Positions 43,602 to 50,778 of a DNA stretch of 64,000 nt are shown piece after piece (position 1 is the first letter of the stretch; each line of letters opens with the position of its first letter). The notes beneath the pieces were generated by a model. The model was not told the DNA's origin. It ran no database searches and saw only the letters and a list, made by a program, of their open reading frames with translations. Position numbers and translations under genes: made by a program. The stretch comes from an uncultured Eubacteriales bacterium (GTDB lineage: Bacteria > Bacillota > Clostridia > Oscillospirales > Oscillospiraceae): assembly GCA_900079765.1 (NCBI GenBank), contig LT599017.1:1953766-2017765 (forward strand), given 5' to 3'.

Positions 43602-43742
43602 CTACTTTTCGAGTTCGTCTGGCTCTACGTCCGTGCATCCATTGGCAAACTCGGGAGAACAGATGGCTGTTGTCAGATCCTGAATGATTTCATTGTCGTT
43701 TTGCTCACCTTGCTGATTCGTGCGTTTTGGGGCTATATCCAT
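43602..43742 (-). CDS. 46-residue two-cysteine peptide, unknown
   Basis: Starts at ATG 43742 with a strong GAGGAGG 7 nt upstream, ends at TAG 43602. The sequence is polar and acidic, without a membrane segment or signal peptide: N-terminal half Asn/Gln-rich with NEIIQDLTT, C-terminal half with CSPEFANGC and an acidic end PDELEK. It has its own promoter and terminator, so it is a single-gene unit. The leader-like helix followed by a short Cys-containing segment recalls precursor peptides of modified peptides, but no modifying enzyme is near. Function unknown. Confidence 0.65.
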   Translation of the reverse strand: MDIAPKRTNQQGEQNDNEIIQDLTTAICSPEFANGCTDVEPDELEK

Positions 43743-43787
43743 GGTATGTCCTCCTCACTGCTATTTTCAACATAATAGCTCTCTTTT

Positions 43788-43816
43788 AGTTTAGCATGAT
43801 TCACCCGCAAATACAA
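43788..43816 (-). promoter_or_regulatory. Likely promoter of the 46-residue peptide gene
   Basis: Minus strand TTGTAT (43816-43811), 17-nt spacer, TGC TAAACT (extended -10, 43793-43788), 45 nt before the start codon. The region 43817-44007 beyond it shows no gene. Confidence 0.5.
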
Positions 43817-44007
43817 CATTAAGTTGTTAAACACTCCGGTCACACGTCAAATGGACATAGAAAGTCGAATCTTCCCCGTAATTCAAACGTTCACGCATTT
43901 ACTGAATCCCTAATGCCTTAGGCTTGCCTGGCACGTAAAAACCCGTTTATGAATATTGCAGTAAGGAACATCTACTTTGCCTTAATGCACGCCCCACCAC
44001 CACCTGT

Positions 44008-44069
44008 ATTACTGAGTGATGGGCTCTTTTGTAGCTCTATGCTCAGGTATGGCGATGTGGTATAATTAA
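44008..44069 (+). repeat. Composite repeat copy 2: promoter part
   Basis: About 60 nt that align with 42909-42972 at roughly three quarters of positions, with shared blocks GAGTGAT, GGCTCTT, GCTCTATGC and GTGGTATAATT. The TATAAT at 44061-44066 has an extended TGG and lies 39 nt before the broken GNAT gene. Confidence 0.6.
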
Positions 44070-44105
44070 ACTACAAATTATTTATATAGTATAGGGGCGA
44101 TAATT

Positions 44106-44566
44106 ATGGATTCAAAAATCGTTATGATATCGGCGGAAAGTCCATTTTCCTCCGATGCTATATCTTTAATAGACGAACTTTCGGAATGTCTCCAAGATAT
44201 TACAGGAGATAGCGGAAAGAGCTCATTTGACGCTAATGATGTATGCAATGATAGGGCTATGTTTGTAATAGCCAGGAATCAAAGCGGCGAGGCAATTGGC
44301 TGTGGCGCTTTCCGTCCTATAGATGAAACAACAGCAGAAGTCAAAAGAATGTATGCAAAGAGCAAAGGTATGAGAATTGGTAACAAGATTCTTTCCTATC
44401 TTGAGCATCAGGCACATGATATTGGGTATGAAACGCTCCGTCTTGAAACGCGTATTGTTAATACAAACGCCGTATCATTTATGAACGAAATGGATACAAA
44501 AAAATTCCAAACTACGGAAAATACGCAGAGAGGGCAAACTCCATTTGCTTCGAGAAATATCTGTAG
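44106..44566 (+). pseudogene. Frameshifted GNAT acetyltransferase
   Basis: The open frame from ATG 44106 follows a normal GNAT fold (GCGAFRPIDE, VKRMYAKSKGMRIGNKILSYLE) up to residue 125, AVSF. There the frame changes: the expected ending YERNGYKKI...ICFEKYL is found one frame away, from 44480 to a TAG at 44564-44566. One T missing from the run at 44478-44480 explains it. Restored length is about 153 residues, normal for the family. As it stands the protein runs on with about 70 unrelated residues to 44693 through a repeat hairpin. Confidence 0.85.
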
Positions 44567-44604
44567 TTTTGATTCACAGCATATTTTCAGCATAACACAA
44601 GGCA

Positions 44605-44648
44605 ACACCATACCCAGGGAGCAAATCCCTGGAGGCGGTGTCTTTCTG
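44605..44648 (+). repeat. Hairpin member of the composite repeat family
   Basis: Outer ACACC/GGTGT (44605-44609 with 44637-44641), inner CCAGGGA/TCCCTGG (44614-44620 with 44626-44632), GCAAA loop, then CTTTCT. It lies just after the true end of the broken GNAT gene. Confidence 0.65.
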
Positions 44649-44706
44649 AGACATAAAGATAGCCCGACATCTGCTAAAGCCCCATTTCTTTAGCGAAGAG
44701 GGTAAG

Positions 44707-45218
44707 GTGAATAAATTAAAGTTAGGGGCGTTGCGCGTGGACGCATTAAATTTAGCAATTAACTTAAGGGCAACAGGGCGTTTAAAGGAATATAATGAAT
44801 TGTTACTTGAACTAGTGTAAAAACATTCAGAAAATGCAGCAATTCAGTTTCAATGCGCGTGGAGTTTTGATGTCTTGGGACTTGAACGGGACGCAATGCC
44901 TTACTATGAAAAAGCGATTTCATTGGGTTTGCCCGAAGATGATTTAAAGGGAGCTTTCTTGGGGTTGGGTAGAGTACATACAGGGCGCTAGGAGAGTATG
45001 TAAAATCAAAGACAGTTTTTACAAAAGCTTTGAAGCTGTTTCCAGAAGACAACGCCATAAAAACTTTTTACGCAATGACATTATATAATTTAGGAGAATT
45101 TTCAAGTGCAATGAAAATGCTCTTAACGAACTTAGCTGATACATCTTTGGATGAAAATATAAAACAGTATGGGAAAGCCATTAAGCTTTATGCTGACGAC
45201 CTAGATAAAATTTGGTAG
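44707..45218 (+). pseudogene. Broken TPR-repeat protein gene
   Basis: From GTG 44707 (GGTAAGG upstream) the frame encodes a TPR-like protein but stops at TAA 44818-44820 inside the first repeat. The same frame goes on with QFQCAWSFDVLGLERDAMPYYEKAI, then shifts at about 44970, where an AG doublet is duplicated, and continues in another frame as STYRALGEYVKSKTVF to a TAG at 45216. Joined, it would be about 168 residues, a known small Firmicutes TPR family. Two separate lesions show it is dead. Confidence 0.8.
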
Positions 45219-45421
45219 AGTATTCTTGGGAGCATACCTTTTCCGATAATCAGGTACGTGATTGGATTCAAACACAAATGAATTATTACGCTCTGGATAG
45301 TGTCGGCTATTTTGCCACCTTTGAAAAAGCACCGGCGTTTTTATTGGTGTTATTTTCTGTGATATTTGTAGGTATCGGTATGTACAGATCATCAATCGGA
45401 CTCCTTGTTTCAAATCCGTAA
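45212..45421 (+). pseudogene. Remnant with one membrane segment
   Basis: A 69-codon frame without a ribosome site, starting inside the end of the TPR gene. The last 30 residues form a hydrophobic helix (FLLVLFSVIFVGIGMY). It reads like the end of a larger membrane protein, but I cannot name the family. Confidence 0.3.
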
Positions 45422-45512
45422 TGAAGTGATTTCAATGGGGTACGTCCCATGAAAAACGTGTAGTGCAGCCACGCCGCCGGAGGGCGGTAAAAATAAAAAG
45501 GAGCGTGTACTC

Positions 45513-45826
45513 ATGAACAAAGAGAAATTAAAAGGTTTTGTATAGAGTATGTTCTTGTTAAAATACGCCTTTCTCTAGATTCCATCGATGGCGATAAGTC
45601 GGTTTCTTTCTCTAATTATGATTTCACACCATACAGCTCCACAAACGCGGAATACGGGTCCACTTTTACTGTGGCTCCAAGTCCTACATTCAGTGGATCG
45701 CTCTATCAGGGTGGCACGCTTGAAGGGTATGGCGTTTACTTGGTGGATAAGACCGATACTGCACCAAAACTTGTGTTTGGCGAAAGGTATGATGGAACTG
45801 GGGGCATCTGGTTCGCCATGAGCTAA
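45513..45826 (+). pseudogene. Gutted secreted-protein gene
   Basis: A well-placed start (AAGGAG, then ATG 45513) encodes only ten residues, MNKEKLKGFV, the usual opening of a signal peptide in several clostridial secreted proteins, before TAG 45543. In another frame, 45541-45826 encodes a beta-rich stretch (EYVLVKIRLSLDSIDGDKSV; later GYGVYLVDKTDTAPKLVFG) resembling DUF4352/telokin-like domains. The middle of the gene seems deleted. Family link is a guess from sequence style. Confidence 0.5.
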
Positions 45827-45838
45827 AATAAAAATAAT

Positions 45839-45868
45839 CCGCCCCCGGTGCGCTAACACCAGGAGCGG
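45839..45868. repeat. GC hairpin near the island edge
   Basis: 12-position stem with two mismatches (45839-45850 with 45857-45868), loop CGCTAA, no T run. It resembles the other hairpins loosely. The next 250 bp to the tRNA hold only a gene scrap around 45890-46002. Confidence 0.4.
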
Positions 45869-46080
45869 CTAGAGGGTGTCAGTACGTCAAAAGCCTTCTT
45901 ATCCCGATACATTGTTATCAAAGATAAAGGCACAAAGCGGCGCAGGACGGGCCTGACGGACGCAGATCTGGACGGACTTCGGAAGATTGTAGTAGGGCTA
46001 TAAATTTATTCTAAACGCGTTCTGAACTGCACTCATTTCGGCCAATTTTCACTCTACTTTTGTGTTGTGTCATAAAATCA

Positions 46081-46117
46081 AAAAAGACCTAGAGCCTCAA
46101 CGGCTTTAGGTCTTTTT
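46081..46117 (-). terminator. Terminator of tRNA-Pro
   Basis: 16-position stem with one mismatch (46081-46096 with 46102-46117), then six T on the minus strand, 3 nt after the tRNA 3' end. Confidence 0.88.
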
Positions 46118-46120
46118 CTT

Positions 46121-46197
46121 TGGTCCGAGTGACTGGATTCGAACCAGCGGCCTCTTGAACCCCATTCAAGCGCGATACCAAACTTCGCCACACCCGG
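46121..46197 (-). tRNA. tRNA-Pro (anticodon GGG), CCA encoded
   Basis: 77-nt cloverleaf on the minus strand: acceptor CCGGGTG paired with CACTCGG (one G-U), anticodon loop ATGGGGT giving GGG, T loop TTCGAAT, CCA at 46123-46121. Confidence 0.96.
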
Positions 46198-46315
46198 ATG
46201 TCGCTCAGGCGACTTTGATATAATAGCATAACTGTCCTAAAGTTGCAAGAGCTAATTCCATTTTTCATCAAAAATCTTTTTATCTTCTCTGTTACAAATT
46301 TCTTTCCCTCCCCTA

Positions 46316-46343
46316 TTGACAAATGAATCACAGACGCTATAAT
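46316..46343 (+). promoter_or_regulatory. Promoter of the metal-efflux operon
   Basis: TTGACA (46316-46321), 16-nt spacer, TATAAT (46338-46343): both hexamers at consensus, 50 nt before the regulator start. Confidence 0.9.
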
Positions 46344-46344
46344 A

Positions 46345-46370
46345 AACATATGAACAATAGCTCATATGTT
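46345..46370. promoter_or_regulatory. Operator for the CadC-like repressor
   Basis: Perfect 9-bp inverted repeat AACATATGA/TCATATGTT (46345-46353 and 46362-46370), 8-nt centre, directly after the -10. Similar to ATATGA...TCATAT operators of the ArsR/SmtB family. Confidence 0.8.
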
Positions 46371-46393
46371 GTTAAGGAAAGGAGGCCAATACT

Positions 46394-46756
46394 ATGGAGA
46401 AGCAGGATGGCATTGAGCGGTGCGAATATGAATGCGCCCATGAGGACATCATCTGCCGGGTAAGCAAAACCATGCCTGACGATGAAATTCTGTACGACTT
46501 GGCCGAGCTATTCAAGATCTTCGGCGACTCTACCCGCATCAAGATTCTGTATGCCCTCTTCGAAGCGGAGATGTGCGTATGTGACATTGCCCAGCTTTTG
46601 GGCATGACCCAATCGGCCATCTCCCACCAGCTCCGCGCCCTCAAGCAGAGCAAGCTGGTGAAGTACCGCCGGGAGGGAAAAACAGTCTTCTACTCCCTGG
46701 CGGACAGCCATGTGCGCTTGATCATCAATCAGGGCATGGAGCACGTAGCCGAATAA
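46394..46756 (+). CDS. cadC: ArsR/SmtB metal-sensing repressor, CadC-like
   Basis: 120 residues, winged helix with MTQSAISHQLRALKQ as recognition helix. Metal-site residues of the CadC (alpha-3N) type are present: Cys10, Cys14 and Cys21 in the N-terminal arm and the Cys-x-Cys pair 61/63 in EMCVCDIA. Binding of Cd, Pb or Zn would release it from the operator just upstream. GGAGG is 8 nt before the ATG. First gene of the efflux operon. Confidence 0.92.
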   Translation: MEKQDGIERCEYECAHEDIICRVSKTMPDDEILYDLAELFKIFGDSTRIKILYALFEAEMCVCDIAQLLGMTQSAISHQLRALKQSKLVKYRREGKTVFYSLADSHVRLIINQGMEHVAE

Positions 46757-46778
46757 GATATTAGAGAGGAGCAATTTT

Positions 46779-46997
46779 ATGAAAAAGAAATTTAAGCTGG
46801 TCGACCTGGATTGCGCCAACTGTGCCGCCAAGATGGAGGAAGCCATCAAGAAAATTAACGGCGTGAACGCCGCCACTGTCAGCTTTATGACCCAGAAACT
46901 CACCATCGACGCTGACGAAGGCCGTTTCGATGCCATCATGGCCGAGGCCGCCCGGGTCTGCAAGAGGATCGAGCCCGACTGCACCATCGTCATGTAA
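46779..46997 (+). CDS. Free heavy-metal-associated (HMA) domain protein
   Basis: 72 residues, a single ferredoxin-like HMA domain with metal-binding DCANC at residues 11-15. In most Zn/Cd ATPases this domain is fused to the N terminus of the pump; here it is a separate protein encoded between repressor and pump, and probably brings metal to the ATPase or shields the cell. GAGAGGAG precedes the ATG. Confidence 0.92.
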   Translation: MKKKFKLVDLDCANCAAKMEEAIKKINGVNAATVSFMTQKLTIDADEGRFDAIMAEAARVCKRIEPDCTIVM

Positions 46998-47039
46998 ATC
47001 CGGCCGTACCGGAGTAACGCTGATAAAGAGGTGTTTGCA

Positions 47040-48896
47040 ATGTCCAAGAGACAGAAACTTATGCTAGGGCGCATCCTCGCTTCCGCCCTACTGCTGATCG
47101 TCGCCGTTCTCCTCCCCGTGGAGGGCTGGGCTCGGCTCCTCGTCTTTTTGGTTCCCTATGCTATCATCGGCTGGGACATTCTGTGGGGTGCCCTCCGCAA
47201 TATCTCACACGGCCAAATATTTGACGAGAATTTTCTCATGTCCATCGCCACGGTAGGCGCGTTCTTTACCGGTGAATATCCCGAGGCTGTCTTCGTCATG
47301 TTGTTCTACCAGGTGGGCGAGCTTTTCCAGAGCTACGCGGTAGACCGCTCCCGCAAGTCTATCTCCGAACTGATGGACATCCGGCCCGACTACGCCAACA
47401 TTGAGCGGGACGGCGTTCTGACACAGGTGGACCCGGAGGAGGTGGCAGTGGGCGACGTCGTCGTGATAAAGCCCGGTGAGCGTATCCCTCTGGACGGCAT
47501 TGTGTTGGAGGGGAACTCCAGCGTCAACACCTCGGCGCTTACCGGTGAGTCCTTGCCCCAGGAGGTCGAACCGGACAGCGACGTGATCTCCGGCTGTGTC
47601 AACATGACCGGTCTGCTCCGGGTTCAGGTCACCAAGCCCTTCGAGGAGTCCACTGTCGCCAAGATCCTAGATCTAGTGGAAAACTCCAGCAGCAAGAAGG
47701 CCAAGGCCGAAAACTTTATCACCCGGTTCGCCCGGGTCTACACCCCCGCCGTCGTGATTGGCGCGGCCCTCCTCGCTCTCCTCCTCCCTCCCCTCACCGG
47801 ACTTCCCTGGGCGGAGAGTATCCACCGCGCCCTCATCTTCCTGGTCATCTCTTGCCCCTGTGCACTGGTCATCTCGGTACCCTTGGCCTTCTTCGGCGGC
47901 ATCGGCGGCGCGTCCCGGCAGGGCATTTTGGTCAAGGGCGGCAACTATCTGGAGGTTCTGGCCAACGCCGAGATCGTTGTATTCGATAAGACGGGAACCC
48001 TCACCCAGGGCGTGTTCAACGTAACAGCCATCCACCCCAAAGAATTTGATGAGAAAAAGCTGTTGGAGCTGGCTGCCCTGGCCGAGAGCTACTCGAACCA
48101 CCCTATCTCCCGCTCCCTCCGGGACGCCTATAACGCTGAGCTGGACGCCACTCGCGTAACCGATGCGGAGGAGCTCTCCGGCCGGGGTGTGCGGGCAAAG
48201 GTGGACGGCATGGTGGTCTGTGCGGGCAATGGCAAACTGATGGACGAGATCGGCGTACCCTGGCACCCCTGCCACCGGGTGGGCACTACCATCCATGTAG
48301 CCGTGGACGGCGCCTACATCGGCCATATCGTCATCTCGGACGAGGTGAAGCCTGATGCAGCCCAGGCTATAGCCGGACTGAAGTCCATCGGCGTGCGCAA
48401 GACCGTTATGCTAACTGGCGACGCAAAAGCAGTGGGCGAGGCGGTTGCGAAGGAGCTGGGGCTGGACGAAACCCACACGCAGCTCCTTCCCGCCGATAAA
48501 GTGGACCAAGTAGAGGCCCTATTAGGGCAGAAGACGGGCAAAGGTGCTCTCGTCTTTGTGGGCGACGGTATCAATGACGCCCCTGTCCTCTCCCGGGCCG
48601 ACGTTGGCATTGCCATGGGCGGCCTTGGGTCCGACGCAGCCATTGAGGCAGCCGACGTAGTGCTCATGGACGACAGGCCCTCCAAAATTGCAGACGCCGT
48701 GGACATCGCCCGAAAGACCAAGCGCGTCGTGATGCAAAACATCGTCTTTGCCCTGGGAGTCAAGGCGCTGGTGCTCCTGTTGGGTGCGTTCGGTCTCTCC
48801 AACATGTGGGAGGCTGTCTTTGCCGACGTAGGTGTGTCGGTCCTCGCTATCCTAAATTCCACACGCTTGCTGAGAGGCCCGAAGAGCCTAAAATAA
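47040..48896 (+). CDS. cadA: P1B-type heavy-metal efflux ATPase (CadA/ZntA-like)
   Basis: 618 residues. Membrane domain without its own HMA, actuator TGES near 168, transport-site CPC near 271-273 (SCPCALVI), phosphorylation DKTGT near 316, HP motif (SNHPIS) near 364 and hinge GDGIND near 508. CPC with the CadC-like repressor points to export of Zn, Cd or Pb. ATG 47040 has AGAGGTG 6 nt upstream; the open frame from 47031 is rejected. Its terminator lies over the leader of ypeB. Confidence 0.95.
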   Translation: MSKRQKLMLGRILASALLLIVAVLLPVEGWARLLVFLVPYAIIGWDILWGALRNISHGQIFDENFLMSIATVGAFFTGEYPEAVFVMLFYQVGELFQSYAVDRSRKSISELMDIRPDYANIERDGVLTQVDPEEVAVGDVVVIKPGERIPLDGIVLEGNSSVNTSALTGESLPQEVEPDSDVISGCVNMTGLLRVQVTKPFEESTVAKILDLVENSSSKKAKAENFITRFARVYTPAVVIGAALLALLLPPLTGLPWAESIHRALIFLVISCPCALVISVPLAFFGGIGGASRQGILVKGGNYLEVLANAEIVVFDKTGTLTQGVFNVTAIHPKEFDEKKLLELAALAESYSNHPISRSLRDAYNAELDATRVTDAEELSGRGVRAKVDGMVVCAGNGKLMDEIGVPWHPCHRVGTTIHVAVDGAYIGHIVISDEVKPDAAQAIAGLKSIGVRKTVMLTGDAKAVGEAVAKELGLDETHTQLLPADKVDQVEALLGQKTGKGALVFVGDGINDAPVLSRADVGIAMGGLGSDAAIEAADVVLMDDRPSKIADAVDIARKTKRVVMQNIVFALGVKALVLLLGAFGLSNMWEAVFADVGVSVLAILNSTRLLRGPKSLK

Positions 48897-48915
48897 TTTA
48901 ACAGGATTTACATGC

Positions 48916-48966
48916 AAAAACACGCCATCTTTGGAAAAGATAAATCCAAAAGGGGCGTGTTTTTTT
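48916..48966 (+). terminator. Hairpin with T run directly before the ypeB start
   Basis: 11-bp stem (48916-48926 with 48954-48964) with a 27-nt loop and seven T to 48966; the next base is the A of the ypeB ATG. The only possible ribosome site, AAAAGGGG at 48948-48955, is partly inside the stem. Confidence 0.7.
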
Positions 48967-50337
48967 ATGAGAATAAACCTGAAAACCAGGAAAGCGAAAA
49001 CGCTTATAATAAGCTACGTGGCGGCGGCCTTTCTCATCACAGGCGGCTTTGCTATCCAGAGCCACGCAAGGGCCGTGGCCTATCAGAACACGCTAAGCAA
49101 TGTATATCAACATGCCTTTACAGAGCTTGCAACCGCTATGTCCGAGGTGAACACCTCCCTACAAAAGCTCTCCTATGCCACTTCCCCAACCCTCGTCTCC
49201 TCCCTGTGCACCGAGCTCTTCGGAAAGACCTCGTCGGCCCAGATGGCACTGGGTGAGCTGCCTTACAGTAACGTGGAGCTGGAGCAGACCGCCTCCTTTA
49301 TCGCCAAGGTGGGCGATTACGCCGTCGCCCTCTCCCGGAACACCGCCATGAACGGCGCCTGTTCCGATGAGGAGCGGCAAAATCTCCAGTCCCTGGCTGA
49401 GGCGTCCGCCTCTCTTTCTCAGATGTTGGAGGACTTGAGCTCCGACATCTACAGGAACGTGGTCACACTGGAGGACTTGGATCAGGCAACGGCACGACTC
49501 ACCGCCGCCACTGAGAAAGGCGGCGAGATAAACGCCGGCGCGTACAAAAATATCGAATCCGAGTTTCCTGAACTCCCCACTCTGGTATATGACGGTCCCT
49601 TCTCCGAGCACCTCACCGACCGTGTGCCCAAGCTGCTGGAGGGCAAGGAGGACGTCACAAAGGAGCAGGCCCTCACCGCCGCCGCCCAATTCCTTGGCGT
49701 GAAAAGCGACATCTTGGCAGTCTCCAACACTTTGGAGGGCAACCTCCCTGGCTGGGGGTTTAGCGCCACCATTGAGGGCGGCGAGGTCTATGTGGAGGTG
49801 GCCCGCAAGGGCGGCGTGGTGGTGCAGATGATTAACTCCCGTCCGGCAGGCGAGGCCGCCTACTCCACCGAAGAGGCCACCCAGGAGGGTCTTGCATTCC
49901 TGCAGGCACACGGGTATGAAAACCTGGTCCCCACCTATTATATCAGCAAGGCAAATCTTCTTACCATCAACCTGGCGGCAGTTCAGGACGGCGTCATCCT
50001 CTACCCCGACCTCATTAAGGTCACCGTGGCGCTGGACACCTGTCGCGTGATGGGCTTTGACGCCCGTGGCTACCTGATGAATCACACCCAGCGCACCCTG
50101 CCCCAGCCCACAGTATCGAAGGAGGAGGCCCAGAGCAAGGTGGACGGTGGCCTGGAGGTCCTCTCCTACCAGCTCGCCCTGATTCCCACCAGCGGCGAGT
50201 ACGAAATTCTCTGTCATGAATTCAAGTGTCAGACGGCGGACGGCAGGCACTATCTCTTCTATATCAATGTGGAAACCGGCAACGAAGAACGCATTCTGCT
50301 CCTGTTGGAGGACGAGACAGGCACGTTGGTCATCTGA
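48967..50337 (+). CDS. ypeB: Germination protein YpeB
   Basis: 456 residues. A membrane anchor at about 11-30 is followed by a helical domain and three PepSY-like repeats (KEQALTAAAQFLGV near 245, TEEATQEGLAFLQAHGYENL near 310, SKEEAQSKV near 385). YpeB is needed to stabilise the cortex-lytic enzyme SleB in spores. Its usual partner sleB is not next to it; the window has cwlJ instead. Start chosen at ATG 48967; the open frame from 48931 crosses the hairpin. Confidence 0.92.
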   Translation: MRINLKTRKAKTLIISYVAAAFLITGGFAIQSHARAVAYQNTLSNVYQHAFTELATAMSEVNTSLQKLSYATSPTLVSSLCTELFGKTSSAQMALGELPYSNVELEQTASFIAKVGDYAVALSRNTAMNGACSDEERQNLQSLAEASASLSQMLEDLSSDIYRNVVTLEDLDQATARLTAATEKGGEINAGAYKNIESEFPELPTLVYDGPFSEHLTDRVPKLLEGKEDVTKEQALTAAAQFLGVKSDILAVSNTLEGNLPGWGFSATIEGGEVYVEVARKGGVVVQMINSRPAGEAAYSTEEATQEGLAFLQAHGYENLVPTYYISKANLLTINLAAVQDGVILYPDLIKVTVALDTCRVMGFDARGYLMNHTQRTLPQPTVSKEEAQSKVDGGLEVLSYQLALIPTSGEYEILCHEFKCQTADGRHYLFYINVETGNEERILLLLEDETGTLVI

Positions 50338-50376
50338 AGAAATCCGGGCGGGGTGTTCCCCCCGCCCGGATTTCTT
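50337..50376. terminator. Bidirectional terminator between ypeB and a GNAT gene
   Basis: Perfect 17-bp stem (50337-50353 with 50360-50376), touching the stop codons of both converging genes. Confidence 0.9.
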
Positions 50377-50776
50377 ATAGCTCTTTCAAATAAAAATAGT
50401 GTCCGTATCCATTCACACAGTTTTCCAATTTTCCAAACTGGTGGTAGCCCTGCTTCTCATAGAATCCAGGGGCCTGAAAGCCGAAAGTATTGAGCTCCAC
50501 GTACTTTACGCCCAGTTTCCGCCCCTCCTCCTCTACAAAGCTCAGCAGTTTGGCCCCCAGACCCAGCTTTCGCTTAGACTCCTCTACAAAGAGCAGGTCC
50601 ACGTAGATGAGCTCATCCGCCCTCCAGGCGCTGATACCCCCGGCACAGTGCCCAGTCTCGTCCTCCAAATAGCAGGAGAGGTCGGAGGTCTCCTTTATAA
50701 AGCGCTTATTGTACTCCCGGAGACCCGCAATGCGGGGATGGACCTCTTCCTCAGTGCAAAATTTGATCTCGTACAT
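50375..50776 (-). CDS. GNAT family N-acetyltransferase
   Basis: 133 residues. Acetyl-CoA loop KRKLGLGAKLL near 68-78 and C-terminal FYEKQGYHQFG near 104-114 mark a small GNAT; the substrate is unknown. ATG 50776 is 2 nt after the ftsK stop, with GGGGGAT upstream inside the ftsK end, so it is probably translated from the ftsK transcript. Confidence 0.88.
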   Translation of the reverse strand: MYEIKFCTEEEVHPRIAGLREYNKRFIKETSDLSCYLEDETGHCAGGISAWRADELIYVDLLFVEESKRKLGLGAKLLSFVEEEGRKLGVKYVELNTFGFQAPGFYEKQGYHQFGKLENCVNGYGHYFYLKEL

Positions 50777-50778
50777 CT

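Noticed and set aside
43584-43775. Plus-strand frame of 63 codons
   Set aside because: It is the reverse of the 46-residue peptide gene, which has the better ribosome site, promoter and terminator.
45890-46002. Frame scrap ending in a basic/acidic stretch before tRNA-Pro
   Set aside because: No start codon or ribosome site and no family recognised; probably the tail of a lost gene, perhaps from a mobile element.
46089-46349. Minus-strand frame of 86 codons over tRNA-Pro
   Set aside because: It runs through the tRNA gene, its terminator and the promoter of the metal operon.
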